From the NCBI RefSeq assembly GCF_014698115.1, contig NZ_JACJSJ010000043.1, positions 1 through 64,000 on the forward strand: a DNA stretch of 64,000 nt, given 5' to 3'. The notes under the pieces were generated by a model. That model saw only the letters and a list, made by a program, of their open reading frames with translations. It made no database searches and had not been told where the DNA came from. The position numbers and the translations under genes were made by a program. Numbering within the stretch: position 1 is the stretch's first letter; the number at the start of each line of letters is the position of its first letter. This stretch comes from Nostoc sp. FACHB-973. GTDB lineage: Bacteria > Cyanobacteriota > Cyanobacteriia > Cyanobacteriales > Nostocaceae. Positions 43,708 to 53,459 of the stretch are shown here, in pieces.

Positions 43708-44454
43708 ATGGATGAAAATAAACAGATAAACGATACAAGCCAGCAATTGGGTGAACCAACAGAGGTAAAGCAAGCAATGAAGAGCGACTCCCCAGCCCAA
43801 ATCAATTCCAATGAATCTGGCAGCGAAGTTACTGAGCAAGTGGCAGCCCAAACCAATGTAACGGCGGATACGGCTACTCTTAATCAAGAAAATGGCGGCG
43901 CTGCAAGCGAGAAAGCTGAACTGGAAACGGCAGCTTTGGCAGAACTGACTCAACAAAACGAGTCTCTCAAAGTGCAACTAGAAGAACGTAGTACTCAATA
44001 TATGCGGATTGCCGCTGATTTTGAGAATTACCGTAAACGCACTATCAAAGAAAAAGAAGAACTAGAAGCCCAGATGAAGCGGAACACGATTCTGGAATTG
44101 CTACCAGTGGTCGATAACTTTGAGCGGGCGCGATCGCACCTCAAACCGCAATCTGATGGCGAAATGACCATCCATAAAAGTTACCAAGGCGTTTACAAAC
44201 AATTAGTAGATACCCTTAAACGTTTGGGTGTTTCACCAATGCGTCCTGAAGGTCAAGAATTCGATCCTAACCTGCACGAAGCAGTAATGCGGGAACCTAC
44301 GGATGAACATCCTGAAGGAACAGTGTTAGAAGAGTTAGTGCGCGGATATTACTTGGGCGATCGCGTGCTACGCCATGCAATGGTCAAAGTCGCTGCTCCC
44401 AAGGAAGATACACCTGCTGCACTAGAAGATCAGTCGAGTCCAGCCGACAGTTAA
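43708..44454 (+). CDS. grpE: GrpE, DnaK nucleotide-exchange factor
   Basis: A 248-residue co-chaperone that releases ADP from DnaK. The N-terminal 75 residues are acidic and disordered. A long coiled coil follows ([30 protein letters not shown]), then the hallmark [10 protein letters not shown] and the beta domain with [20 protein letters not shown]. First gene of the grpE-dnaK-dnaJ block. No CIRCE element (TTAGCACTC-N9-GAGTGCTAA) is seen upstream. The right end of the TnpB element lies only 190 bases upstream, so the ancestral promoter may have been displaced. Confidence 0.96.
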   Translation: MDENKQINDTSQQLGEPTEVKQAMKSDSPAQINSNESGSEVTEQVAAQTNVTADTATLNQENGGAASEKAELETAALAELTQQNESLKVQLEERSTQYMRIAADFENYRKRTIKEKEELEAQMKRNTILELLPVVDNFERARSHLKPQSDGEMTIHKSYQGVYKQLVDTLKRLGVSPMRPEGQEFDPNLHEAVMREPTDEHPEGTVLEELVRGYYLGDRVLRHAMVKVAAPKEDTPAALEDQSSPADS

Positions 44455-44463
44455 ACTGTAACC

Positions 44464-44754
44464 GCTCGCCTCGCTGACCAAAAGTGCCTGGTTCTAGCAG
44501 AGGCGAGCATCGTTATTGAGTATTGGGAAGATGAGGGAGATGAGGGAGATGAGGGAGCAGGAGAGGCAGGGGAGGCAGGGGGAGAAATAACCAATGCCCA
44601 ATGCCCAATGCCCCATGCCCAATGCCCCATGCCCTATTCCCAATTCCCCATTTCTAGATGCTGAAGTTTTGAGCTAGCCTTGGTTCGGTGCAAAACAAGT
44701 TAGTCCGCGACATCATAATTACAGCATAAAGACTCAGTAAAAATACTGGAAAGT
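44464..44754. repeat. hairpin and STRR spacer between grpE and dnaK
   Basis: GCTCGCCTC (44464-44472) and GAGGCGAGC (44500-44508) form a 9-bp hairpin after grpE. GGGAGATGA units, CAGGGGAGG units and CCCAATG/CCCATGC heptamers then follow to about 44650. Confidence 0.75.
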
Positions 44755-46713
44755 ATGGGAAAAGTTATTGGGATCGACTTAGGCACTACTAACAGTTGCG
44801 TCGCAGTTTTGGAGGGCGGTCAACCACTTGTGATCTCCAATTCTGAAGGTGGACGAACTACTCCAAGTATTGTGGGATTTGGTAAGAGTGGCGATCGCTT
44901 GGTCGGTCAACTGGCAAAGCGCCAAGCCGTAACCAATGCCGAAAACACAATTTACAGTATTAAACGATTCATCGGTAGGCGTTGGGAAGATACTGAAGTG
45001 GAACGCAATCGCGTGCCCTACAACTGCGTCAAAGGTCGAGATGATACCGTTGATGTTCAAATTCGCTCAAAAAATTTCACGCCACAAGAAATATCTGCCA
45101 TGATCCTGCAAAAGCTGAAGCAGGATGCGGAAAATTTCTTGGGTGAAACTGTCACTCAGGCAGTGATCACCGTACCAGCATATTTCACAGATGCCCAAAG
45201 ACAAGCCACTAAAGATGCTGGCACCATTGCCGGACTCGAAGTCCTACGAATTATCAATGAACCAACGGCTGCGGCTTTAGCTTTCGGATTAGATAAACAA
45301 GAGCAAGAACAGTTAATTTTAGTCTTCGACTTGGGAGGAGGTACCTTCGACGTGTCGATTCTGCAACTTGGGGATGGTGTTTTTGAAGTTAAGGCTACTT
45401 GTGGTAACAACCATTTGGGTGGAGACGACTTTGATAATGCGATCGTGCGTTGGATGATCGAACGCTTCCAGCAACAGGAAAAAATCGACCTTTCCCAAGA
45501 TAAAATGGCACTCCAACGCCTGCGGGAAGCAGCGGAAAAGGCAAAAATTGAACTCTCCACTATGGTGAATACCTCCATCAACTTGCCGTTTATCACCGCC
45601 GATGACAGCGGTCCGAAACATCTGGAGATGGAACTCAGCCGCTCTAAATTTGAAGAACTTTCAGGGCAATTAATAGAAGCTACCATCGAACCGATGATCC
45701 AAGCCCTCAAAGACGCAGCTCTCAAACCGCAAAACATAGATCGGATTATTTTGGTAGGTGGTTCTACACGCATTCCCGCAGTCCAAAATGCGCTGATCAA
45801 ATTTTTCAATGGCAAAGCTCCCGATCGCTCTATCAATCCTGATGAAGCTGTAGCACTAGGAGCTGCTATCCAAGCAGGGGTTTTAGGTGGCGAAGTCGAT
45901 AATCTCTTACTATTGGATGTCACCCCCTTGTCTTTAGGGATTGAAACCTTGGGTGAAGTGTTCACCAAAATCATTGAACGCAACACCACAATTCCTACTA
46001 GTAAGTCACAAATATTTTCCACAGCAGTTGATGGGCAAACCTCGGTGGAAATTCATGTCCTCCAAGGTGAACGCGCAATGGCACGAGATAACAAGAGTCT
46101 CGGCAAGTTTCTCTTAGCAGGAATTCCCCCATCCCCCCGTGGTGTACCGCAAATTGAAGTATCTTTTGAAATTGATGTCAACGGCATCCTCAAGGTTGCT
46201 GCCCAAGACAAAGGTACAGGCAGAGAACAAAGTATCAGGATTACCAATACAGGTGGTTTAAGTACCAACGAAGTCGAACGGATGCGCCAAGAGGCCGAAT
46301 TATTTGCCGAAGAAGACAGAAGACGTAAAGAACTCGTCGAACTCAGAAACCAAGCAGATAATCTGTTGTTCAGTTACGAATCCACCATCAAGGATAATGG
46401 CAACTTTATCGGCGAGCAGATGAAAACCTTGGCTAGTGAAAAAGTTTCACAACTCCAAGCAGCAATGACTGACACCAGCATCTCCACAACGGAATTTAGG
46501 CAGCGCTTAGACGACTTCCAACAAACCCTATTTGCCATTGGTGCCGATGTCTACAACCGAGCAAACAGCCAAACCGATGAAATTGAGGAAGTTTCAGCTG
46601 GCGCGTTTACCCCAGAACTAGACTCAGCTATGAATGGCACACTCATACCCCAATTCAACTTTGATTTTGACGAAGAAAGTACTGCACAAGCTGATTATGA
46701 GGCGATAGATTAA
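44755..46713 (+). CDS. dnaK: DnaK, Hsp70 chaperone
   Basis: 652-residue Hsp70. ATPase domain: [13 protein letters not shown] near the start, [14 protein letters not shown], and [13 protein letters not shown]. Linker: [16 protein letters not shown]. Substrate domain: [19 protein letters not shown]; a helical lid follows. Binds and refolds unfolded proteins with DnaJ and GrpE in the cytosol. It lies between grpE and dnaJ. Cyanobacteria have several DnaKs; the surrounding grpE and dnaJ suggest this is the general stress DnaK. The C-terminus is acidic ([15 protein letters not shown]) rather than the classic EEVD type. Confidence 0.97.
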   Translation: MGKVIGIDLGTTNSCVAVLEGGQPLVISNSEGGRTTPSIVGFGKSGDRLVGQLAKRQAVTNAENTIYSIKRFIGRRWEDTEVERNRVPYNCVKGRDDTVDVQIRSKNFTPQEISAMILQKLKQDAENFLGETVTQAVITVPAYFTDAQRQATKDAGTIAGLEVLRIINEPTAAALAFGLDKQEQEQLILVFDLGGGTFDVSILQLGDGVFEVKATCGNNHLGGDDFDNAIVRWMIERFQQQEKIDLSQDKMALQRLREAAEKAKIELSTMVNTSINLPFITADDSGPKHLEMELSRSKFEELSGQLIEATIEPMIQALKDAALKPQNIDRIILVGGSTRIPAVQNALIKFFNGKAPDRSINPDEAVALGAAIQAGVLGGEVDNLLLLDVTPLSLGIETLGEVFTKIIERNTTIPTSKSQIFSTAVDGQTSVEIHVLQGERAMARDNKSLGKFLLAGIPPSPRGVPQIEVSFEIDVNGILKVAAQDKGTGREQSIRITNTGGLSTNEVERMRQEAELFAEEDRRRKELVELRNQADNLLFSYESTIKDNGNFIGEQMKTLASEKVSQLQAAMTDTSISTTEFRQRLDDFQQTLFAIGADVYNRANSQTDEIEEVSAGAFTPELDSAMNGTLIPQFNFDFDEESTAQADYEAID

Positions 46714-47386
46714 ACGTTGGGCATGGGGAAGAGGATGGGAAAGACTTGTTGCAATTTGTCACCTTGTCGCCTTGTCTCCCCATTACCCCATCTTGCTCAT
46801 CCCCCTTATCTCCCCCACTCCCCACTCCCCATTCCCTACTCCCTTATTTGGAGATTTTTGTTAAAACACTTTAATATATCTAAATATATTGATGCTAAAT
46901 TTAGCGAAGTTTCACAAGACCCCAGCGGTTTGCTAGATTGTAGAAGCAAATTACTGTGGGCTAAACGGTGTGCTAGTTGAGATGCGATCCAAAGCATATG
47001 GGTGGTTTTCCACACCTGATGGTGCGGCTAGCCCCTCTGGTTGATGGGCGGGGTTTTCCTCTCCTACGTAGCACAATTGTAAAAGAGACAGCAAACTCGG
47101 CAGCGAGAAGTTTGAGCAGAGGTTTTCTCTGTTTGTAACTGCTTCTGCAACTTTTGTCGTCTCCCACGAGGAAAGCACCTGTTGCTTAAGATTTGTCGGT
47201 GATTTTTGTAAAAGGTAAAGGGTAAAATCAATTATTAACAAAAATTTATTTTATCTTCTGCCTGTCTTCCGGCAACCCGCCCTCCCAAAGACGCTTTCTA
47301 GATAAAACGCCTTTTTGTAGGGTAGCAAGTAACCGTAACGTTCTACTGCCTGCTGCTTTGTTCCTTCTAACTTTTACCTTTGCTAT
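46714..47386. other. dnaK-dnaJ spacer with STRR and a GC-rich structured stretch
   Basis: About 46770-46855 is a pyrimidine-rich repeat block (CCCCATT and CTCCCCA units). At 46990-47075 there is an isolated GC-rich stretch (GGTTTTCCACACC, GCGGCTAGCCCC, GGGCGGGG) in AT-rich DNA, possibly a structured RNA. No convincing gene. The remainder looks like leader sequence of dnaJ. Confidence 0.5.
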
Positions 47387-48520
47387 ATGGCCCGCGACTA
47401 TTATGAAATCCTGGGTGTCTCTCGTGACGCCGACAAAGAAGAAATCAAACAAGCCTATCGCCGTTTAGCCCGGAAGTATCACCCAGACGTGAACAAAGAA
47501 CCGGGAGCGGAAGAGCGCTTTAAAGAAATTAACCGCGCTTATGAGGTACTCTCGGAACCAGAAATCCGCGCTCGTTACGATCGCTTTGGTCCAGAGGGCG
47601 TGTCAAGTGGAGCTGGTGCAGGCTTCCAAGATATTGGCGATATGGGTGGCTTTGCCGATATCTTTGAAAGTATTTTTAGCGGCTTTGCTGGGGGTATGGG
47701 TGGCCCGGCGCAACAACAAAGACGCCGCAGCGGCCCCGCGCGAGGTGATGACCTGCGGCTAGACCTGAAGTTAGACTTTCGGGAAGCAGTATTTGGCGGT
47801 GAAAAAGAAATCCGCATTTCGCATTTAGAAAATTGTGAAGTTTGTAATGGTTCTGGTGCTAAGCCAGGAACGCGTCCGCGTACTTGTTCAACTTGTAGCG
47901 GTTCGGGTCAAGTTCGTCGTGTTACCAGAACACCCTTCGGTAGTTTCACCCAAGTCTCGACTTGTCCCACTTGTAATGGAACAGGGATGGTAATTGAAGA
48001 TAAGTGTGATGCGTGTGATGGTAAGGGCGCAAATCAAGTAACAAAAAAACTCAAAATTACCATTCCCGCTGGGGTAGATAATGGTACACGCTTGCGGATT
48101 TCCAATGAAGGGGATGCCGGTCAACGCGGCGGTCCTCCTGGGGATTTGTACGTTTACTTGTTCGTCAATGAGGATGCGGAATTCCAACGGGATGGCATCA
48201 ATATTCTCTCGGAAATCAAAATTAGCTACTTGCAAGCAATTTTAGGTTGTCGGTTAGAGGTCGATACGGTAGATGGACCAGTGGAACTAATCATTCCTGC
48301 GGGAACCCAGCCGAATACGGTGATGAAGTTGGAAAATCGCGGCGTACCCAGATTGGGAAATCCCGTAAGTCGCGGCGATCATATGCTGACGGTATTAATT
48401 GATATTCCCAACAAGATAGCCCCAGAGGAGAGGGAACTGTTGGAGAAGCTGGCTAAAATTAAAGGAGATCGCACTGGCAAAGGCGGTCTTGAAGGATTCT
48501 TGGGAAATTTGTTTAAGTAA
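47387..48520 (+). CDS. dnaJ: DnaJ, Hsp40 co-chaperone, class I
   Basis: 377 residues with all class I parts: J domain with the HPD motif (KYHPDVNKE), a Gly/Phe-rich segment ([16 protein letters not shown]), four zinc repeats ([32 protein letters not shown]), and the C-terminal substrate domain. It stimulates DnaK ATPase and delivers substrates. It is overlapped by the tusA start (its stop at 48520 shares a base with the ATG), giving a tight dnaJ-tusA-rsgA run. Confidence 0.97.
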   Translation: MARDYYEILGVSRDADKEEIKQAYRRLARKYHPDVNKEPGAEERFKEINRAYEVLSEPEIRARYDRFGPEGVSSGAGAGFQDIGDMGGFADIFESIFSGFAGGMGGPAQQQRRRSGPARGDDLRLDLKLDFREAVFGGEKEIRISHLENCEVCNGSGAKPGTRPRTCSTCSGSGQVRRVTRTPFGSFTQVSTCPTCNGTGMVIEDKCDACDGKGANQVTKKLKITIPAGVDNGTRLRISNEGDAGQRGGPPGDLYVYLFVNEDAEFQRDGINILSEIKISYLQAILGCRLEVDTVDGPVELIIPAGTQPNTVMKLENRGVPRLGNPVSRGDHMLTVLIDIPNKIAPEERELLEKLAKIKGDRTGKGGLEGFLGNLFK

Positions 48521-48777
48521 TGAAGTCCTCTTCTATTTCAACTCCCGATGCTCAGCTTGATTTACGCGGCACCCCTTGCCCAATAAATTTCGTGCGGACA
48601 AAACTACGTTTAGAGAAAATGCCACTGGGAGGTTTGCTAGAAGTCTGGCTAGACCCAGGAGAGCCAATTGAGCAGGTTCCCGATAGTTTGACAATGGCAG
48701 GTTATCAGGTGGAAAAAATTACAGACTGTAGTAGTTATTTTTCTCTGTTAGTGCGCCGTCCAGTTAACAACAAATGA
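48520..48777 (+). CDS. TusA-like sulfurtransferase
   Basis: An 85-residue protein with the TusA/SirA active-site motif GTPCPINFVRTK, whose first Cys after Pro carries persulfide sulfur. It probably relays sulfur for tRNA thiolation or cofactor synthesis; the partner is unknown. It starts one base into the dnaJ stop and overlaps the rsgA start by four bases (48774-48777), so it is translated with both. This conserved position in cyanobacteria suggests a link to protein quality control (inference). Confidence 0.87.
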   Translation: MKSSSISTPDAQLDLRGTPCPINFVRTKLRLEKMPLGGLLEVWLDPGEPIEQVPDSLTMAGYQVEKITDCSSYFSLLVRRPVNNK

Positions 48778-49898
48778 TAGCGGAAAGTTTTACCGCAACT
48801 GGACAGTTATTGGGTACTGTGGTGGCCGTGCAGGCTAATTTTTATCGGGTACAGCTGGATCAAGAGGATGGGGAGATGAGGGGGATGAGGGAAATGGGGG
48901 AGCAAAATCTCCCTCATCCTCCTCATCCTCCTCATCCCCTTCTCCTGCTCTGTACTCGCAGAACACGGCTGAAAAAAATCGGACAACAGGTGATGGTGGG
49001 CGATCGCGTTGTTGTAGAGGAGCCAGATTGGGCTGGAGGACGGGGAGCGATCGCTGAGGTTTTACCCCGCCAAAGTGAATTAGATCGTCCTGCGATCGCC
49101 AATGTCAACCAAATTTTATTGGTATTTGCTGTTGCCGATCCACCTTTGGAACCTTTTCAATTGAGTCGATTTCTGATTAAGGCTGAGTCTACTGGCTTGG
49201 ATGTACTTTTATGCTTGAATAAAAGTGATTTAATTTCACCGCAGGAACAGCAACAAATTAGCGATCGCCTACTCGGTTGGGGTTATCGACCGTTATTTAT
49301 CAGCGTGAAAAGTGGTATAAATATTGACCAAGCTGCGACCTATCTAAACCATAAAATTACTGTAATTGCTGGGGCTTCTGGCGTGGGCAAATCTAGCTTG
49401 ATTAATGGGCTAATTCCCAACGCTAACCTGCGAGTGGCGGAGGTTTCTGGTAAATTGGCTCGTGGTCGTCATACCACCCGCCATGTAGAATTATTTGAAT
49501 TGCCTAGCGGTGGAATGCTTGCAGATACTCCGGGTTTTAATCAGCCTGACATGGATTGTAACCCAGAGGAATTAATACATTATTTCCCAGAAGCAAGAAA
49601 GCGGTTAGCAGTTGCTAGCTGTCGATTTAGTGATTGTCTGCACCGAGATGAGCCAGAGTGTGCAGTACGGGGAGAATGGGAACGATACGAACATTATTTG
49701 GAATTTTTGGATGCAGCGATCGCTCGTCAAACACAACTCCACCAACAAGCCGATCCGGAATCCACTCTCAAGTTAAAAAGTAAAGGCAAAGGGCAGAGTC
49801 AATACGAACCCAAGTTGGAAACTAAAAAATATCGTCGTGTTTCCCGAAAGACTCAGTTACAGGACTTACAACAGCTGTATCAAGAAAGCGAAGAATAG
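48774..49898 (+). CDS. rsgA: RsgA, small-ribosomal-subunit GTPase, with in-frame repeat insert
   Basis: Circularly permuted GTPase that checks late 30S subunit maturation. Seen in order: OB fold, LNKSD (G4, about 148), GASGVGKSS (G1, about 200-208), HTTRHVELF (G2), LADTPGFNQPD (G3), and the zinc motif CRFSDCLHRDEPEC. An STRR element of about 85 bp (48862-48945) is read in frame inside the OB fold as EDGEMRGMREMGEQNLPHPP and more, adding about 30 residues to a surface loop. All GTPase motifs are intact. The Lys-rich C-terminal tail (SKGKGQSQYEPKLETKKYR) fits RNA binding. Confidence 0.94.
   Translation: MIAESFTATGQLLGTVVAVQANFYRVQLDQEDGEMRGMREMGEQNLPHPPHPPHPLLLLCTRRTRLKKIGQQVMVGDRVVVEEPDWAGGRGAIAEVLPRQSELDRPAIANVNQILLVFAVADPPLEPFQLSRFLIKAESTGLDVLLCLNKSDLISPQEQQQISDRLLGWGYRPLFISVKSGINIDQAATYLNHKITVIAGASGVGKSSLINGLIPNANLRVAEVSGKLARGRHTTRHVELFELPSGGMLADTPGFNQPDMDCNPEELIHYFPEARKRLAVASCRFSDCLHRDEPECAVRGEWERYEHYLEFLDAAIARQTQLHQQADPESTLKLKSKGKGQSQYEPKLETKKYRRVSRKTQLQDLQQLYQESEE
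48862..48946. repeat. inverted STRR within rsgA
   Basis: GGGAGATGA/GGGGGATGA units, then a GAGCAAAATC spacer, then TCCCTCATCC/TCCTCATCC units. The two arms are nearly complementary, and the whole block is in frame with rsgA. Confidence 0.8.
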
Positions 49899-49948
49899 GA
49901 GAACAAACCGTCACGATAGCATAGATAGAAATAGAAAAATTCTCTTGT

Positions 49949-50659
49949 ATGTCTCAGCCCCTTGCCACCACCCCTAGTGTAAAAGATGTCACTGAGAGTA
50001 TAATTTTCCCACCAGGTGATATTTACAGTGACGAACCCCCCTTGGAATCCGATTTACACCGCGAACAAATTGATTTACTGATTCGCTTGATTAAGTGGTG
50101 GTGGCGCGATCGCGAAGATTTCTATGCTACCGGTAACCTGACTATTTATTTCAGTCCTAACCAAAAAAAGTCAGAAGAATTTCGAGGCCCTGATTTTTTT
50201 GTAGTTTTAGATGCAGAAAAAAAAGACCGCAAAAGCTGGGTTGTGTGGCAAGAAAACGGCAAATATCCCAACGTGATTATAGAACTGTTATCTGATTCCA
50301 CAGCCTCGGTTGATAAAGGTTTGAAAAAGCAAATATACCAAAATACATTTCGGACTCCGGATTACTTTTGGTTTGACCCCAATAACTTAGAATTGCAGGG
50401 ATTTCACTTACTTGATGGACAATATCAAGACCTTGTACCTACTGAGTCAGGTTGGTTGTGGAGTCAACAATTAGGGCTGTATTTAGCAGTACATTTAGGT
50501 AAATTACGCTTTTTTACACCAGATGGACAGCTGGTGATGTTACCAGAGGAAGAAGCAAATCAACAGTTAGAGCAAGCAAACCAACAACTAGAAGAAGAAC
50601 GTCAACGGGCTGCAATGTTGGCAGAACGCTTGCGAGCCGCAGGTATTGACCCTGAGTAA
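49949..50659 (+). CDS. Uma2 family putative endonuclease
   Basis: A 236-residue Uma2 protein with FRGPDFFVVLDAE (catalytic-type Asp) and NVIIELLSDSTASVDKGLKK (Glu, Lys), plus a C-terminal Gln/Glu-rich coiled coil (NQQLEQANQQLEEERQRAAM) ending LRAAGIDPE, as in many cyanobacterial Uma2 proteins. The role is unknown. It lies between rsgA and another Uma2 gene. A diverged relic of the rsgA tail is found after that second Uma2 gene, suggesting that this pair was inserted or rearranged here. Confidence 0.85.
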   Translation: MSQPLATTPSVKDVTESIIFPPGDIYSDEPPLESDLHREQIDLLIRLIKWWWRDREDFYATGNLTIYFSPNQKKSEEFRGPDFFVVLDAEKKDRKSWVVWQENGKYPNVIIELLSDSTASVDKGLKKQIYQNTFRTPDYFWFDPNNLELQGFHLLDGQYQDLVPTESGWLWSQQLGLYLAVHLGKLRFFTPDGQLVMLPEEEANQQLEQANQQLEEERQRAAMLAERLRAAGIDPE

Positions 50660-50711
50660 ATATTCTCAAAATAGAATTTCATTTCTCAAGTAGACATGGA
50701 AAGATAGTCCT

Positions 50712-51281
50712 ATGAACCAAACAATATCCGATGGAGTCCGTTGGACAACCTCAGACTTAGAATTACTCGCTACTGACGAATGGAAGCGCTATGAAATTAT
50801 TGACGGAGAACTATTTGTGACGAGAGCGCCTCACTGGAGACATCAGCGAACTGGTGGTAATGTTTATTTTGAATTAGAAATTTGGTCTCGCTTGACTCAA
50901 CTAGGTGAACCTATTGCAACTCCTTGGATAATTTTTACAAATGCTGATAATGTCATACCCGATGTAGTTTGGATCAGTAATGAGCGTTTAGCAAAATTGC
51001 TAGATGACGAAGGACATTTGAGAGGAGCGCCAGAACTGATTGTGGAAGTGCTTTCTCCTGGGACAATCAACGAACGTCGAGACCGAGAAGCCAAGCTGAA
51101 ACTATACTCATCCACAGGAGTCCAAGAATATTGGATTGCAAATTGGCAATTACAGCAGCTAGAAGTTTATCGCAGAGAAAGTGCCCAATTAAAACTGATA
51201 GAAACCTTGCTGGCTGATGACGAAATCACATCGCTACTGTTGCCAGGTTTTAGCGTTCGAGTTCAGCGCTTTTTTGTATAA
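50712..51281 (+). CDS. Uma2 family putative endonuclease
   Basis: A 189-residue Uma2 protein of a different subtype from its neighbour. It starts MNQTISDGVRWTTSDLELLA, with YEIIDGELFVTRAPHWRHQR, VIPDVVWISNE (Asp) and APELIVEVLSPGTINERRDR (Glu, Lys/Arg). The active-site set looks complete. It is co-directional with the previous Uma2 gene, 52 bases apart. Function unknown. Confidence 0.85.
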   Translation: MNQTISDGVRWTTSDLELLATDEWKRYEIIDGELFVTRAPHWRHQRTGGNVYFELEIWSRLTQLGEPIATPWIIFTNADNVIPDVVWISNERLAKLLDDEGHLRGAPELIVEVLSPGTINERRDREAKLKLYSSTGVQEYWIANWQLQQLEVYRRESAQLKLIETLLADDEITSLLLPGFSVRVQRFFV

Positions 51282-51310
51282 TTCTGGCGTAGGCGTAGCC
51301 TAACCTAGAC

Positions 51311-51367
51311 ATCGCTGTTCAAACTCAACTTCAGAAACAAGCTGATCCAGAATCCACCTTGATGTGA
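51311..51367 (+). pseudogene. rsgA: relic of an rsgA C-terminal segment
   Basis: The frame IAVQTQLQKQADPESTLM ending at TGA 51365-51367 matches residues IARQTQLHQQADPESTLK of rsgA (49719-49772). 14 of 18 residues and 42 of 54 bases are identical by hand count, with changes mostly at third positions. No further rsgA sequence is seen on either side. It is a leftover from another rsgA copy or from a recombination with a related strain. Confidence 0.6.
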
Positions 51368-51630
51368 ATGCGTAAGTCCTATATTTCTTTGAAGGGTAAG
51401 GACAACTAGCGATATCGACCGTAATCTAAAATTTAGTAGTACTTTGGTGACCTCTGTGATTTTGCCGAAATGTCCAGATAGCGAGACTGAAAAAAACTTG
51501 GCGATCTACTGACCCCATAGATTGAGAAAAAATCATTAAGTATTCTTAGATCCCCATAAAGTCTTAAAATATTGTTAATTTCAGCCCAACCTCTCGACCT
51601 TCAACTTACAAGTATCACCCCAAAATCACT
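51368..51630. other. intergenic leader of the GH57 gene
   Basis: AT-rich. I see no gene, RNA or repeat array. Confidence 0.45.
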
Positions 51631-53220
51631 ATGGCTATTGGCTATGTCGCGCTTGTCCTTCATGCACATCTACCCTTCGTTCGTCACCCGGAAAGTGACT
51701 ATGTGCTGGAGGAAGAATGGCTCTATGAAGCCATCACAGAAACCTACATCCCTTTATTAAAAGTATTTGAAGGCTTAAAGCGAGACGGTATCGACTTTAA
51801 AATCACGATGAGTATGACACCACCTCTAGTGTCGATGCTTCGTGACCCCCTGCTGCAAGAACGCTATGACGCCCACTTAGCGCAACTAGAAGAACTTATA
51901 GAACTGGAGGCTGAGCGTAACGTCCACAACGGACATATTCGTTATTTAGCGGAACATTATGCCGCTGAATTTAACGAAGCGCGTCAAATATGGGAACGCT
52001 ACAAGGGTGACTTGGTGACGGCTTTTAAGCAGTTCCAAGACAGCAATAACCTAGAAATTATCACTTGCGGTGCTACCCACGGCTACTTGCCGTTAATGAA
52101 AATGTATCCGCAAGCAGTGTGGGCGCAAATTCAGGTAGCTTGTGAACACTACGAGGAAACTTTTGGACAAGCACCGAGAGGTATTTGGTTACCTGAATGT
52201 GCTTACTATGAAGGTGTAGACCGGATGCTAGCAGATGCTGGATTACGCTACTTCCTCACCGACGGACATGGCATTCTTTACGCCCGCCCACGTCCCCGTT
52301 TTGGCACTTATGCACCTATTTTCACTGAAACTGGTGTTGCTGCCTTTGGCCGAGATCATGAATCATCTCAACAGGTATGGTCTTCTGAAGTTGGCTATCC
52401 TGGAGCGGCGGAATATCGAGAATTTTATAAAGATTTGGGCTGGGAAGCAGAATACGAGTACATCAAGCCCTACATTATGCCCAATGGTCAGCGAAAAAAC
52501 ACGGGCATTAAATATCACAAAATTACTGGACGTGGTTTAGGGTTGTCAGATAAGGCACTCTACGATCCTTATTGGGCTAAGGAAAAGGCCGCAGAACACG
52601 CTGCTAACTTTATGTATAATCGAGAGCGCCAATCTGAACATCTTTATGGTATAATGCAGCGCCCGCCGATTATCGTTTCGCCCTATGATGCGGAATTATT
52701 TGGACATTGGTGGTATGAAGGCCCTTGGTTCATCGATTTCCTGTTCCGCAAGTCATGGTATGACCAAGGAACCTATGCAATGACGCACTTGGGAGATTAT
52801 CTGCGATCGCATCCAGTGCAGCAAGTCTGTCGTCCTTCCCAGTCAAGTTGGGGTTTCAAAGGTTTCCACGAGTATTGGTTGAACGAAACAAACGCCTGGA
52901 TTTACCCACACTTGCACAAAGCTGCTGAGCGAATGATTGAAATATCCCAGTTGGAACCTGAGGATGAACTGGGCTGGCGAGCATTAAATCAAGCAGCACG
53001 GGAGTTATTGTTGGCACAATCTTCTGACTGGGCTTTTATTATGCGGACGGGAACGATGGTACCCTATGCAGTGAGACGGACGCGATCGCACCTGATGCGG
53101 TTTAATAAGCTCTACGAAGACGTGAAAATCGGCAAAATTGACAGCGGTTGGCTGCAAAAAGTCGAGGTAATGGATAATATTTTCCCCAACATCAACTATC
53201 GCGTCTACCGTCCGTTGTAG
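51631..53220 (+). CDS. GH57 1,4-alpha-glucan branching enzyme
   Basis: 529-residue GH57 enzyme that probably makes alpha-1,6 branches in glycogen. Seen: the start GYVALVLHAHLPFVRHPE with the family HAHLP motif; nucleophile Glu189 in GIWLPECAY; the acid/base Asp at about 353 in SPYDAELFGHWWYEG; and a helical C-terminal domain with WGFKGFHEYWLN and DWAFIMRTGT. Length matches characterised GH57 branching enzymes. It stands alone, followed by a GC-rich stem-loop. Cyanobacteria also have a GH13 branching enzyme, and the division of labour is unknown. Confidence 0.92.
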   Translation: MAIGYVALVLHAHLPFVRHPESDYVLEEEWLYEAITETYIPLLKVFEGLKRDGIDFKITMSMTPPLVSMLRDPLLQERYDAHLAQLEELIELEAERNVHNGHIRYLAEHYAAEFNEARQIWERYKGDLVTAFKQFQDSNNLEIITCGATHGYLPLMKMYPQAVWAQIQVACEHYEETFGQAPRGIWLPECAYYEGVDRMLADAGLRYFLTDGHGILYARPRPRFGTYAPIFTETGVAAFGRDHESSQQVWSSEVGYPGAAEYREFYKDLGWEAEYEYIKPYIMPNGQRKNTGIKYHKITGRGLGLSDKALYDPYWAKEKAAEHAANFMYNRERQSEHLYGIMQRPPIIVSPYDAELFGHWWYEGPWFIDFLFRKSWYDQGTYAMTHLGDYLRSHPVQQVCRPSQSSWGFKGFHEYWLNETNAWIYPHLHKAAERMIEISQLEPEDELGWRALNQAARELLLAQSSDWAFIMRTGTMVPYAVRRTRSHLMRFNKLYEDVKIGKIDSGWLQKVEVMDNIFPNINYRVYRPL

Positions 53221-53224
53221 TAAT

Positions 53225-53250
53225 AGGGCGGGCAATGCCCGCCTTATATT
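53225..53250 (+). terminator. GC-rich stem-loop after the GH57 gene
   Basis: GGCGGGC (53227-53233) and GCCCGCC (53237-53243) form a 7-bp stem with a 3-base loop, followed by TTATATT. It lies four bases after the stop. It could also be a dispersed GGCGGGCAATGCCCGCC repeat. Confidence 0.55.
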
Positions 53251-53261
53251 AGTAGTGAGGA

Positions 53262-53459
53262 GTGTTTATTTTACCAACAACAGAGCAAGCCTTAGCGTGT
53301 GTACGGGTTTGTCAAATGTTACCAAATCTGTATAAAGATATCCGCTTATTTCGATTTGACGACAGAACAGGACAGGTTTACATCCTAGCTGGAGACGAAC
53401 TCCAAATCATTGTATTGAGTAATGGTATCTGGGATTTTGTCAATGAACCCGAATTATGA
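53262..53459 (+). CDS. DUF6888 family protein
   Basis: A 65-residue protein, GTG start, beginning MFILPTTEQALACVRVCQML, with LPNLYKDIRLFRFDDRTGQVYILAG and an IIVLSNGIWDF end split over strands, as in DUF6888. These proteins are encoded next to DUF6887 in many cyanobacteria and look like small toxin-antitoxin or regulatory pairs; no function is proven. Its stop overlaps the DUF6887 start by 17 bases. Confidence 0.65.
   Translation: MFILPTTEQALACVRVCQMLPNLYKDIRLFRFDDRTGQVYILAGDELQIIVLSNGIWDFVNEPEL

Noticed and set aside
44520-44660. CRISPR-like array
   Set aside because: The units are contiguous 7-9-mers with no spacers. No CRISPR array or cas gene was seen anywhere in the window.
45156-46022. 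288-codon frame antisense to dnaK
   Set aside because: It lies fully inside dnaK on the other strand. Long antisense frames are common opposite well-biased genes, and the translation is Ser/Leu-rich without domains.
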